DNA from: Deltaproteobacteria bacterium
GTDB lineage: Bacteria; Desulfobacterota; Binatia; Binatales; Binataceae
Direction: 5' to 3'
Assembly: GCA_021801125.1 (NCBI GenBank)
Contig: JAJYYI010000114.1
Span: forward strand, 1 to 64,000
DNA length: 64,000 nucleotides
Of the stretch, positions 10,718 through 19,791 are shown piece after piece (the first letter of the stretch is position 1; every line of letters begins with the position of its first letter). A program made the position numbers and the translations under genes. The notes under the pieces were generated by a model. The model had not been told where the DNA came from. It searched no databases and was given only the letters and a program-made list of their open reading frames with translations.

Positions 10718-11040
10718 CCTTTATAGCCAGCTTAACTTAAATGAAACAATCTTTCAAGTTAAGCATAGAGAGACGCCCCCTCGCGGGCGCCAATGCCACC
10801 CGGACAGCAATCAGCCGCTGCGCGTTGCGAACCTGTTGGCCCGCAACGCGCTTAAACGGCCAGATGAGTTTAAATAATGAAGCGAGGCTCCCTGAGGACC
10901 CGGCTACGAAGGCGAGGAGTCGACCACTCCACCTGGGCCGCCGCTTCAGGACCCATCCGGAACCTGCAAGCCGATAACATTCTCGCGGAGACTTTCGTCT
11001 CCTTCGCTTAAGGTGTGAACTTAAAGGTCGGCTACCACCT
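10697..11040 (-). ncRNA. Putative structured leader or small RNA upstream of rimP operon
   Basis: Consecutive inverted repeats: CGCGTTGCG...CGCAACGCG (10821-10850), CGCCC/GGGCG (about 10774-10789), GCTTAACTT...AAGTTAAGC (10730-10764), GGAGACgaaaGTCTCC (near 10987-11002), ending in terminator hairpin 10697-10717. No convincing ORF. Confidence 0.4.
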
Positions 11041-11326
11041 CACATGCTTCTTTCCACCGCAATGCCGCGAGCAGGTTCTTTGTCTCAACGTTGGCGCGCC
11101 TGCGATGCCGCTCGCGCCAGAGAGCAAAGCATCCCACGCGTCATTCACGCTGGAGAATTCTGCGCGACCACGTCAAGTCAGTCCGCGTTCTGGCTCGCGC
11201 CCGAACCATTTAGCCTCTGGCAGCAACAGCCACGGGCTCAAATGCGCCATCCTGCGGGCTTATCACCCTCGGACACACGCGCCGCCACGACGCCGGCGCG
11301 CCATAGCCATCCGACTGAGCGTAAAC

Positions 11327-11635
11327 CTAGAAGGGGAGCCAAGCCTCGCGCGCCTGATGATCGGCTTCGTGGAAAATACTTATCGCACTATCGTAGTCGC
11401 CATCCTTCATCGCCTCCTCGCCAGCCGCGTAGAGAGACTTCGCATGCTTCACGTAACGTGGCCGATTCCCGTCTTTGGCGGCCTTATCAATCAATTTTTT
11501 TGTCTTTGCCGCCACCGCCTCAGCCTGTTCCTTCGACATTGCGTTGTCTTGCGCCCATGCGGAGACACCGGAAGCGCCAGCGATTGCCAACGAAAGCAGC
11601 ACTGCCGCAAGTCGCCCAGAACTAGAGATTTTCAT
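11327..11635 (-). CDS. Small exported protein, unknown function
   Basis: 102 aa with signal peptide MKISSSGRLAAVLLSLAIAGASGVSAWA followed by a helical region. Confidence 0.65.
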   Translation of the reverse strand: MKISSSGRLAAVLLSLAIAGASGVSAWAQDNAMSKEQAEAVAAKTKKLIDKAAKDGNRPRYVKHAKSLYAAGEEAMKDGDYDSAISIFHEADHQAREAWLPF

Positions 11636-11838
11636 GCGCTTGACCCCCTTTGGGTTAATGGCTCACGTGGCGTCACGCCAGTGTGCCCGTTTATTAAACC
11701 CCATTTAAGTACCATTAAAGGGACGCATACGCAATAATTGAACGCTGTTCGCTTGGCGAAAAAGGAATATGGAATCAACTAGCGTCAACCTTGCCCGAAG
11801 CGCCCTGGTTTTAAGGTCGCGAATCGCTCCGTACCCTA

Positions 11839-12406
11839 GAAGCAGTCTCATAAATACTGTCTGAGGAGGATGAGGATGCAAGCGAGGTGGACGAAGCCGA
11901 GAAAGTTTTCGAGGCGGCGCTCATAGCGGGTCACCAGGCGGCGGAAGTTATGCAGCCAGGCGAACAGGCGCTCGACTTTCCAGCGCCGCCGGTAGCGCCG
12001 CAACTGCCGTCCGTCCTGGTTCGATTACCGACGATCGGGGCGGTTGGGGCGATAAGTTCCATGCCGTCTTCCAACGGCACCTGGTCCAGCCCGTCGCTGT
12101 CGTAAGCCTTGTCGCCGATCAGCCGCTCGGGCGGCTCCACCACGAACCGCTCTTCCAGCGTCGCCGCCACCAACGTGACTTCGCCGGGCGAAGCACTTGC
12201 AGCGTGCGCGGCGACAACAAGACCATTGCGTTACGCCACGGCCGCCCGCGCCCGTCGGCGCGCCGCGGCGGCTCAGGAATCAACTCCCGCACCGCCCGCC
12301 ATTGCTCCTGCGTGAGCTCCACCGCATCGGCACCTCCACCACCGCTTCCTCATCCCCGCCCAAAATTTCCGACTATCTCGCCCAACTCCATTTATGAGAC
12401 TGCTTC
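11839..12406. mobile_element. Internally deleted IS5-family (IS427/IS1031-like) insertion sequence
   Basis: Perfect 17-bp terminal inverted repeats GAAGCAGTCTCATAAAT (11839-11855) and ATTTATGAGACTGCTTC (12390-12406), flanked on both sides by TA (target duplication); transposase remnants inside. Confidence 0.88.
11848..12322 (-). pseudogene. IS5-family DDE transposase remnant (central deletion plus frameshifts)
   Basis: N-terminus MELTQEQWRAVRELIPEPPRRADGRGRPWRNA. The frame then jumps to VAATLEERFVVEPPERLIGDKAYDSDGLDQ and to [50 protein letters not shown]. Confidence 0.88.
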
Positions 12407-12775
12407 TAAGGCTCCAGAGGGGCCACTACCCCCGGATTCGGAACGTCCTTTCTTTCGCCGCTCCTCATCGAGCAGAAGAAAATACGCCCCTCGACGCACA
12501 CCCAGAGCAACGCACTGGGTATCTCCCTTTCCCCGAAGCAGGAGCCCCCTGTAATTCAACCCCGATGCCACCTGCGGCAAATGGCGGGGGCTAAAACGAG
12601 CGGATTGCGGCCAAACGGCCTTGGCTCAGTTCCACAGGACCCGGCCTACACAATATTTCATTTTTGTTAGGAGCTTTGGGCCGCCCAGCCTGCCGCCCCG
12701 TAACAGAGATCCGCAGCCTAGTCCACACGGGCAGCGGGCTGAGTCACCCCGGTTCACATTGCTCGCGGCGTTGTT

Positions 12776-13198
12776 CTATTCGACGGCTGCGACAAAAGCA
12801 CCTTTTACCGCAAGTTCGCCCTTTTGATTCGTTGCCTCGAGGTCGCCCTCAATTCGACCCTCGCCGTCCTCTCGATATTTTCGGGTGATCTTCCCCTTGC
12901 ACGTGATGGTATCTCCAGGCCAAACGCGCGTCGTGAAGCGCACCTTAAAGCGGCGTACTTGTCCGATGCCCGCGTAATCGGTCAGGCACCGGGAAAGCAG
13001 CCCGGCCGTAAACATGCCTTGGGCGAAAACGGTCGGAATACCGACTGCTTCGACGAAGGTTTGGTCGTAATGCAATGGAACAAAGTCACCTGAGGCGCCC
13101 GCGTAACGCACGAAGTCGATGCGAGACACATTGTCGACAGTTAGAGCCGGAATCTGCTCCCCCACTGCGACGTGATCGAATTTCAGTTTTTGCGCCAT
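12776..13198 (-). CDS. MaoC-like (hotdog) dehydratase
   Basis: SRIDFVRYAGASGDFVPLHYDQTFVEAVGIPTVFAQGMFTAGLLSRCLTDYAG hotdog motif. Confidence 0.85.
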   Translation of the reverse strand: MAQKLKFDHVAVGEQIPALTVDNVSRIDFVRYAGASGDFVPLHYDQTFVEAVGIPTVFAQGMFTAGLLSRCLTDYAGIGQVRRFKVRFTTRVWPGDTITCKGKITRKYREDGEGRIEGDLEATNQKGELAVKGAFVAAVE

Positions 13199-13284
13199 GT
13201 TTCATCCTCGCCGACTGAACGGCCGGCTTTTTATTGCTGGTTGGGACGCCCCCGCGATCGCGGACTCGCGACCACGCCGCCCTG

Positions 13285-13743
13285 CTAAGCGCTATTGACC
13301 GTTTGCCCGGTCTCCAGAATCACCGAACGCGCAACAGCTACCTGCTCGCCCTTGCCGTTGGTGTACCTAGTCTCCAGCACCGTGAAGGTCATCACGCCGC
13401 CGCGGCCACCCGGCTTCTCGTAGACGTCGGCGACCCTTGTGACCCCAGTCAGGACGTCCCCGACGTAGATTGGCTTGAGAAGCTCGAACTCCTGCTCTCC
13501 GTGGAGCACGCGCCCGAGGTCGAATTGCACGGCCGGCATTGAACGCTCGTCCTGCCAGAAGGCGCTCGTCATTAGAAAAGTCACGGGAATTGGCACGCCG
13601 CCATACTCCCGGCGAGCCAATTCGGGGTCGAAGTACGCAGGATTAGGATCCTTGATCGCGCGGGCGAACTCGCGCACCTTTCCCCATTCTATCGGCATTG
13701 TGAACGGTTCCCCAGTTCTGCCTATCGCTGATTTATCTGCCAT
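13285..13743 (-). CDS. MaoC N-terminal-type (FAS1-like) dehydratase
   Basis: GKVREFARAIKDPNPAYFDPELARREYGGVPIPVTFLMTSAFW pattern; paired with downstream MaoC gene. Confidence 0.83.
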   Translation of the reverse strand: MADKSAIGRTGEPFTMPIEWGKVREFARAIKDPNPAYFDPELARREYGGVPIPVTFLMTSAFWQDERSMPAVQFDLGRVLHGEQEFELLKPIYVGDVLTGVTRVADVYEKPGGRGGVMTFTVLETRYTNGKGEQVAVARSVILETGQTVNSA

Positions 13744-13830
13744 CAGAATCGACCCTCCTTTAACGCTTCAGGCCGCATCGGCCGCACTTTCCGTGCCGCG
13801 TACACACCGCGGATCAATGGCCTTGCCGGC

Positions 13831-14619
13831 CTAAAAGCCGTAACGCAGGCTTTCCCCGCCGTCCACGACCAGCGTTTCGCCGGTGATGTAGGCGGCCGCG
13901 TCGGAAGCGAGAAATACACACGGAAATGCGACCTCCTCAACACTCCCGAAGCGCCCGAGCGCCCGCGAGCGCATCACCGCCTGTTTAACCGTTTCATTGG
14001 GCCATACCCGCGGGGCCGCGCCTTCGGTGTCTATAGGCCCTGGAGCGATACAGTTCACACGAATTCCTTGCCTGCCCCATTCGGCCGCCAAGGACCTGGT
14101 AAGATTTATCACCCCGGCTTTCGAAGCGCCGTAAGAGGGCATCACCGCAGAGCCCGAGACACCAGCGATTGAAGAAAGGTTGACTATCGAGCCGCCGGTC
14201 TTCTGAGCGATGAACTGTCCGGCGGCCGCCTTGGAGCAGAAAAACACGCCGTCCAGATTGATTCCCACCACTGCCCTCCACGCGTTCGCGCTCAGCTCGA
14301 TGGAAGGCGCCGCGATCCCGGCGCCGTGGTTATTAATCAGTACGTCCAGGCGGCCGAAGTGCTTGACCGTCTCTTCCACCAGCGCTTGGCAAGCCTGCAT
14401 ATCCCTGACGTCGACCGTCAACATCTCGCACTTTCCACCTGCACGTCTGATTTTGTCTCGCGTGGGCTCCAGATGCTCGGCCTTTCGGCTAGCGATCAAG
14501 ACGGGCGCGCCTCGCAGGGCGAACTGTTCAGCGATCGCCGCGCCGATTCCGGTACCACCCCCGGTTACAATCGTGACCTTTCCGACGACGCTGAAAGGGT
14601 CTTTGCCCACGATGCTCAT
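13831..14619 (-). CDS. SDR family NAD(P)-dependent oxidoreductase
   Basis: GGGTGIGAAIAEQF, NNHGAG, SYGASKAG, GPIDTEG motifs. Confidence 0.93.
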   Translation of the reverse strand: MSIVGKDPFSVVGKVTIVTGGGTGIGAAIAEQFALRGAPVLIASRKAEHLEPTRDKIRRAGGKCEMLTVDVRDMQACQALVEETVKHFGRLDVLINNHGAGIAAPSIELSANAWRAVVGINLDGVFFCSKAAAGQFIAQKTGGSIVNLSSIAGVSGSAVMPSYGASKAGVINLTRSLAAEWGRQGIRVNCIAPGPIDTEGAAPRVWPNETVKQAVMRSRALGRFGSVEEVAFPCVFLASDAAAYITGETLVVDGGESLRYGF

Positions 14620-14729
14620 TTTTCCTCTTGTTTCTCCCTTCGCTTAGTTCTTGTCGCTCTACCGCTGGCCCGCGCAACCCAGGCAAGGCGCCGCGCCGCT
14701 GCTTGGCGCGCCCGCGGCATCGCGCCTAA

Positions 14730-15275
14730 TTATTGTTGCGGCTCAAGATGGGCCAGCGCTTTGCGCGCGCGGTCGGCAAGGTCGGGTCGGCTCTGAACCG
14801 CCAGAACCTCGGCGCGCCGATAATGTTCCCGCGCAAAGGCGCGCTGCCCCATGGCCTCGTAAACCTGACCTAGCTTAAACTCGTATTCGGGATCCTTCGG
14901 ACACGCCGCAGCCGCGTCTTGATAATAGCTCAGCGCTTTCCTCAGGTTACCCGTTTTCATCTCCTGAGCCCCTCGGTTGGCGGCTCGGTGCGCCAGGCTT
15001 GTGTCGCAGGCTCCCAGCCCCGCGGAAGTTGCCGCCGACGGAGCCGGGGTGCTGTAGACCGGGCTCCCGGAGGCCCCGGTCTGCGCCTGAAGGGCTGCCA
15101 AGTCGCGCTGCATTTGCTCGAGTTCGGCCTGTTGCTGCTGCAACAGTTTTTGATTTTGCTGCGCGGCTTGGCCGAAGCAACCGGTCATCAAAGCGCCGCT
15201 CAACGCTAAAAGCCCCAGGACGTACGTCCTCGGCTCGACCTGTTTGACGAACCTACCGTTAAACTCCCGTCTCAT
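14730..15275 (-). CDS. TPR-containing lipoprotein
   Basis: Lipobox-like LSGALMTGC, coiled coil, TPR motifs (LRKALSYYQDAAAACPKDPEYEFKLGQVYEAMGQ). Confidence 0.7.
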   Translation of the reverse strand: MRREFNGRFVKQVEPRTYVLGLLALSGALMTGCFGQAAQQNQKLLQQQQAELEQMQRDLAALQAQTGASGSPVYSTPAPSAATSAGLGACDTSLAHRAANRGAQEMKTGNLRKALSYYQDAAAACPKDPEYEFKLGQVYEAMGQRAFAREHYRRAEVLAVQSRPDLADRARKALAHLEPQQ

Positions 15276-15327
15276 AGCTGCTTCCAAACCTCCGGCGACG
15301 CTTTCAAGGCCAGCCACGGCGGGTGTT

Positions 15328-15852
15328 CTAGGGCGCCACGAGCACCCCAACGCTGCCAGTCGCCGACCGCCCATCCGTGGTCGTGACGATAGTCGTCACG
15401 ATGTAGGAACCCGGCTGCCGGTAAATATGAGTGACGATCTGCGGCGGTGCTGCGACCGCGCTGCCGTCGCCAAAATTCCAGCGATAGGTAAGCCCCCCGG
15501 TGTCCCGCACGCCACTTACACGGGCGGTAAACGCCACCTCCAACGGCGCATGTCCGTATGCCGGCACGGGAACTAACGCGACTTCGAACAACTCCGCCGA
15601 ACCGGGGCTACCAGAGGCCGACATCGCACCTGCGGCTTGGCCAAAAGCTCCTTTCGCGTAGACCCATGATAATGGAATAGAGCCGGCCAGCAAGAGCGTG
15701 AGTAAAGCAAAGCCCTTCCGGCGTAGCTGGAAAATCAAGTCCGCCCCACGATTCCTGCCCATCAGCGGATCACACCTCGCTGAGCATCTAAAGCCCTGTC
15801 TTTCCTCCACTTTCGGTTGGCCGCTATCGCTCAGCTTTTCGGCGGGCCGCAT
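15328..15852 (-). CDS. PKD-domain protein, probably exported
   Basis: GGLTYRWNFGDGSAVAAPPQIVTHIYRQPGSYIVTTIVTT is a PKD signature. Confidence 0.7.
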   Translation of the reverse strand: MRPAEKLSDSGQPKVEERQGFRCSARCDPLMGRNRGADLIFQLRRKGFALLTLLLAGSIPLSWVYAKGAFGQAAGAMSASGSPGSAELFEVALVPVPAYGHAPLEVAFTARVSGVRDTGGLTYRWNFGDGSAVAAPPQIVTHIYRQPGSYIVTTIVTTTDGRSATGSVGVLVAP

Positions 15853-15990
15853 GGGCTCCGCAATCTGAGGTAAGCAACAAGCGCAGCCACCCGACCGGTC
15901 TTAAACCAACGGCTGCGAGCTTGCCGCGGCGAAAACTTTCAAGCGCACTCAATTCATTGCGCGACGGGGCGGGCGAATCCTAGCGAGCTT

Positions 15991-16335
15991 CTAACCTCTG
16001 TAGAGCCACTCGCTTAGGTCCAGCGCGACGTTTTTGTTGTCGGTCAGCACCAGTGATTTGGGCGAGCATTTTATCTGCACGCTTGAAACCTCGGTACCCG
16101 CAGGTAGCACGTAAATCACTTCGCCGGCCAACAGAGATACCAAGCGGACTCGTTCTTCGATGCGCCGTCCGACACCACCGACCTGGTACGGGTCGACAAA
16201 GTAGGTGTAGCCGCGCGCGCGGACGAGGTATGCGTCACACGCCTCGACTACGCCCACGAAGAGCCGCGTCGTATCTTCTCGGAACAGTCTGCGGTCAACG
16301 ATCAGGATGCGGTCTTCTACGTTAAGCGCCGTCAT
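15991..16335 (-). CDS. Hypothetical protein, small beta-rich (Sm/SH3-like?)
   Basis: 114 aa ORF with its own start and no strong overlapping coding alternative. Confidence 0.5.
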   Translation of the reverse strand: MTALNVEDRILIVDRRLFREDTTRLFVGVVEACDAYLVRARGYTYFVDPYQVGGVGRRIEERVRLVSLLAGEVIYVLPAGTEVSSVQIKCSPKSLVLTDNKNVALDLSEWLYRG

Positions 16336-16484
16336 CGTACCAATCGCTCTTTAAGTCTCGAATCGGCGCCGGCGCGTTGTCGCTCGTGCCCAGTCGGGCC
16401 ACGGCGCCAATCGTCGGCTGGCTCTTGTTCTGCTCGCGCCCTTTTACCTGGCGCGCTTGCCGCCCAACCATCTTGCGGCTCGGC

Positions 16485-17660
16485 TCACTGGCCGGCTAAG
16501 CCGACTTCGCTCAGAAAAGCTCTGATATCCGCGGCCAGCGCCTCGGGCTGTTCCATAGCCGCAAAATGGCCACCCGAGGCCATAGCTGTCCATCGCTTGA
16601 GGTTGTACAGGCGCTCGACCCAGCTTCTGGGCGGCCGCAGGATCTCCCTCGGGAACACCGCGAGAGCTGTCGGCACCTCCACCTTCTCGCCGGCTGCCAA
16701 CCGCCACGGTCGGCGGAATTGCTCGCAATACAAACGGATTGAGGAACCTATCGTCTCGGTGAACCAGTAGATCGAAACGTTGCTCAAGAGCTGATCCTTG
16801 CTGAAGCAGCGCTCGACGTCGCCTCCACAGTCGCTCCAGGTCCTGAATTTCTCGATAATCCAGGCGGCAAGGCCCACCGGTGAATCGTTCAGGCCGTAGG
16901 CGAGCGTCTGCGGTTTGGTGCCCTGAATAGCCTGATACCCTGCTTCGAGGCTGCGAAAGCGCTCGGCTTCCTTAAGGAAGAGTTGCTCCGCTTCGCTGAG
17001 GTCGGAGAATTTCCGCCCCTGCGCCGGAATGGCGCCGACCATGTTAAGGTGCAGCGCATGAACGTTTTGCGGGTGTAGCTTCGCCATACACGAGCCAATC
17101 ACGGCTCCCCAATCGCCGCCCTGCACGACAAAATGACGGTAGCCAAGCACGTCGGTCATCAAACGAAAGAGCAGGTCGGCGATGGCCGTCACGTTCATGC
17201 CCGCCTTCCGAGGACGTTCAGAAAAGCCGTAACCCGGCAGCGATGGAGCAACCACCGTGAAAGATTCATTCGCAGCGGGCTCGCCCTGGGCCGCAGGCTC
17301 GGCCAGAAGCGGGATGATCCGCATGAACTCGTAGACCGATCCTGGCCATCCATGGAGGATCAAGAGCGGTTTTGACGCGCGCCCTGCGCGGCCGGTCTGA
17401 TGAATAAAGTGAACTCTCAAACCGCCTACGTCAGCCTCGTAATGGTTAAGGCTATTAAGCTCTCGCTCGTGCCGGCGCCAGTCATAACTGGTGCGCCAGT
17501 AGTCGAGAAGCTCCCTTATATAGGCGAGATTAGTGCCGTACTCCCAGCCCGAGTCGGCAATCTCGTCCGGCAAGCGCGTTCGTTCCAAGCGCATGCGCAG
17601 ATCGTCAAGCGCCTGCTGGGGAATCTCCACCTTAAACGGTCTTACACGCTCTAGGTTCAC
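16485..17660 (-). CDS. Epoxide hydrolase (EHN N-terminal domain, alpha/beta hydrolase)
   Basis: FKVEIPQQALDDLRMRLERTRLPDE...WEYGTNLAYIRELLDYWR, LILHGWPGSVYEF, VVQGGDWGAVIGSCMA. Confidence 0.93.
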   Translation of the reverse strand: MNLERVRPFKVEIPQQALDDLRMRLERTRLPDEIADSGWEYGTNLAYIRELLDYWRTSYDWRRHERELNSLNHYEADVGGLRVHFIHQTGRAGRASKPLLILHGWPGSVYEFMRIIPLLAEPAAQGEPAANESFTVVAPSLPGYGFSERPRKAGMNVTAIADLLFRLMTDVLGYRHFVVQGGDWGAVIGSCMAKLHPQNVHALHLNMVGAIPAQGRKFSDLSEAEQLFLKEAERFRSLEAGYQAIQGTKPQTLAYGLNDSPVGLAAWIIEKFRTWSDCGGDVERCFSKDQLLSNVSIYWFTETIGSSIRLYCEQFRRPWRLAAGEKVEVPTALAVFPREILRPPRSWVERLYNLKRWTAMASGGHFAAMEQPEALAADIRAFLSEVGLAGQ

Positions 17661-17676
17661 GCCGATTCCATCCGCG

Positions 17677-18111
17677 TTACCCTTGCTCGAGAAGGCGTTT
17701 GACCATTTCGCTGGCGGTCTTGCCGTCTAGGCGGGCCCCGAAGCGCTCTTTGAGGGTCTTCATGATCACGCCGAGTCGCCGCTCGCCGTTTTCCATTTCC
17801 GCTGAAATGGCCGCCGCCAACTCGGCCTCGCCCAGTTGTTGCGGCATGTAACCGTCGAGCACCTCCGCTTCCTGCTCGTATTGCGCTACCAGTTCCGGAC
17901 GACCAGCCTGTCGCGCGAATCCGATCGCCTCGTCGCGCCTAGCGCGCTCCCGTTTTACTATCTGGAGAATCTCCGTATCGTTGGGCTGGCGGCGTAACTC
18001 CTTCTCCAGCCGCGTGACCTCAGCCATCACCCCTCGGATAGTCATCGTGCGGACCGTGTCGCGTCCTTTGATTGCCGCGCGCAGGTCAGCTTGGAGCTTC
18101 TCTACAATCAT
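17677..18111 (-). CDS. GatB/YqeY domain-containing protein
   Basis: MIVEKLQADLRAAIKGRDTVRTMTIRGVMAEV...EAEVLDGYMPQQLGEAELAAAI; start chosen at the CAT at 18109-18111. Confidence 0.92.
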   Translation of the reverse strand: MIVEKLQADLRAAIKGRDTVRTMTIRGVMAEVTRLEKELRRQPNDTEILQIVKRERARRDEAIGFARQAGRPELVAQYEQEAEVLDGYMPQQLGEAELAAAISAEMENGERRLGVIMKTLKERFGARLDGKTASEMVKRLLEQG

Positions 18112-18304
18112 TTTCTCACGGCCTCGTTCCCCCCTTCTGCCGCGCCAGGCGGAGAACCCCCTCAACCGAATCAGCGACACGCAGCGAAAGTCATCCCTTT
18201 GTGGGACCGTCACCGTCTGCGGGAACGCCGCATTTTTAGCATACTCCGCGTCCGATTCGAGCGCGAGTTAGAAGATCGGAGCGGCGTGCGCCGGCCTGCT
18301 GGCC

Positions 18305-18736
18305 TTAACTGCCGGGTACATACCAATGGAAGAGCATCAGGTACACAATAACGCCTGTGACCGACACGTACAGCCACAGCGGGAGCGTCACGCGGGCGAT
18401 TTTGCGATGCGCCGGGAAGCGCTCAGAGAAAGCTCGCCGCAAAGTGATCAGAACCAGTGGGATGATCGCGGCCGCCAAGCTTACATGAGTGATCAAAATT
18501 GTGAAGTATAACGGCCGAATCCAACCTTGGCCCTGAAACCGGACGTCGCCGACGTGATAGTGATAAACGCAGTATGAAATAAGAAACGCGCTAGAGACGG
18601 CGAACGCGCAGAGCATGCAGATACGATGGGCCAAAACCCGGCGGCTACGAATCAAGACGTAGCCCGCGACGAGGAGGCAAGCCGCCAAGGCGTTCAGCGT
18701 GGCATTTAGCGCCGGCAAGTCGGCAATCGCGATCAT
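18305..18736 (-). CDS. DUF420 family membrane protein
   Basis: Four TM helices; LPALNATLNALAACLLVAGYVLIRSRRVLAHRICMLCAF; adjacent to heme A genes. Confidence 0.85.
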   Translation of the reverse strand: MIAIADLPALNATLNALAACLLVAGYVLIRSRRVLAHRICMLCAFAVSSAFLISYCVYHYHVGDVRFQGQGWIRPLYFTILITHVSLAAAIIPLVLITLRRAFSERFPAHRKIARVTLPLWLYVSVTGVIVYLMLFHWYVPGS

Positions 18737-18888
18737 CGGATCACGCTGCGCACGCAGATCCGCAAGCCCGCAGATTGCAGGCGAACGGACGTTTCAAGAA
18801 AAACCCTGGCATCCGACACGGGGCGCTAGTTCCGCGGGATTGAAGATTCAGCACTGAAGTTACCTGTGAAAGACTTGAAACTGTCCAT

Positions 18889-19791
18889 CTAGGGATTGTC
18901 GAGGACCAGCGTGAGCAGGACCAACGGCAGATAGAGCAGCGAGGCAAACAGCAGTCGGCGCGCGGCGTCTCTTTCGTTGGGCCGCTGCGCCATCGCGATT
19001 CCGAAAAATAGCATCCCCAACCCCAGCACCACCGCAACCACGCAATAGACTCGGCCTGCTATACCCAGAAATACAGGCATCAGGCTCACGACGAGCAATC
19101 CAAAGCAGGTTTCAACAATCCGCCGACCGGTGAGCCGCCCCGGCTCGTCAAAGACCGGCAGAAAACGAACGTCAGCTCGCGCGAAGTCGTCGCGATAGAG
19201 CCGTGCGATAGCAAAGGTGTGCGGAAACTGCCAGAAAAACAGGATGCCGAACAGAAGCCAAGGGGCCGGCGTAGCCACACTAGCGGCCGCCGCCCACCCC
19301 GCGACCGGCGGCAACGCTCCCGACACCGCACCGACCACCGTGCAGAATGCCGAACGGTACTTAAGCGGCGTATAGGCGAGCAGGTAAATCACTCCTACGG
19401 CGGCGGTAAGCAGCGCCGCGCTCCAACCCACTTCAGTCGCTAGCACCACCCATCCCCCCACGGTCAAACCGAACCCGAATACCAGCGCCTCGGCCGGATG
19501 CAGACGACCGTCGGGCAAGGGCCGATAACGCGTCCTCAGCATCAGCGCGTCCGCTCGCCGTTCCATGTATTGATTGAGGGTCAAGGTGCCCGCGGCGGAG
19601 AGCGCCGTTCCCACCAGCAGCCTCAATCCAAGCAGCGCACTCAAGGCCCCGCTGCTGGCCAGGTAGAACCCGGCCGACGAGGTCACCAACACCATCGCCA
19701 CGATGCGTGGTTTGGTAAGCGCGAAATAGTCGGCCACCCGATTAGCCGGGCGAGCCATACCCAACGCAGTGTCGGCCGCCGGTTGACTCAC
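18889..19791 (-). CDS. ctaB: Protoheme IX farnesyltransferase
   Basis: UbiA-type: DYFALTKPRIVAMVLVTSSAGFYLA, ADALMLRTRYRPLPDGRL. Confidence 0.95.
   Translation of the reverse strand: MSQPAADTALGMARPANRVADYFALTKPRIVAMVLVTSSAGFYLASSGALSALLGLRLLVGTALSAAGTLTLNQYMERRADALMLRTRYRPLPDGRLHPAEALVFGFGLTVGGWVVLATEVGWSAALLTAAVGVIYLLAYTPLKYRSAFCTVVGAVSGALPPVAGWAAAASVATPAPWLLFGILFFWQFPHTFAIARLYRDDFARADVRFLPVFDEPGRLTGRRIVETCFGLLVVSLMPVFLGIAGRVYCVVAVVLGLGMLFFGIAMAQRPNERDAARRLLFASLLYLPLVLLTLVLDNP

Noticed and set aside
10860-11030. Known RNA classes (6S, SRP/4.5S, tmRNA, RNase P, common riboswitches) for the structured rimP leader
   Set aside because: No diagnostic conserved motif could be matched by eye on either strand; left as unassigned structured RNA.
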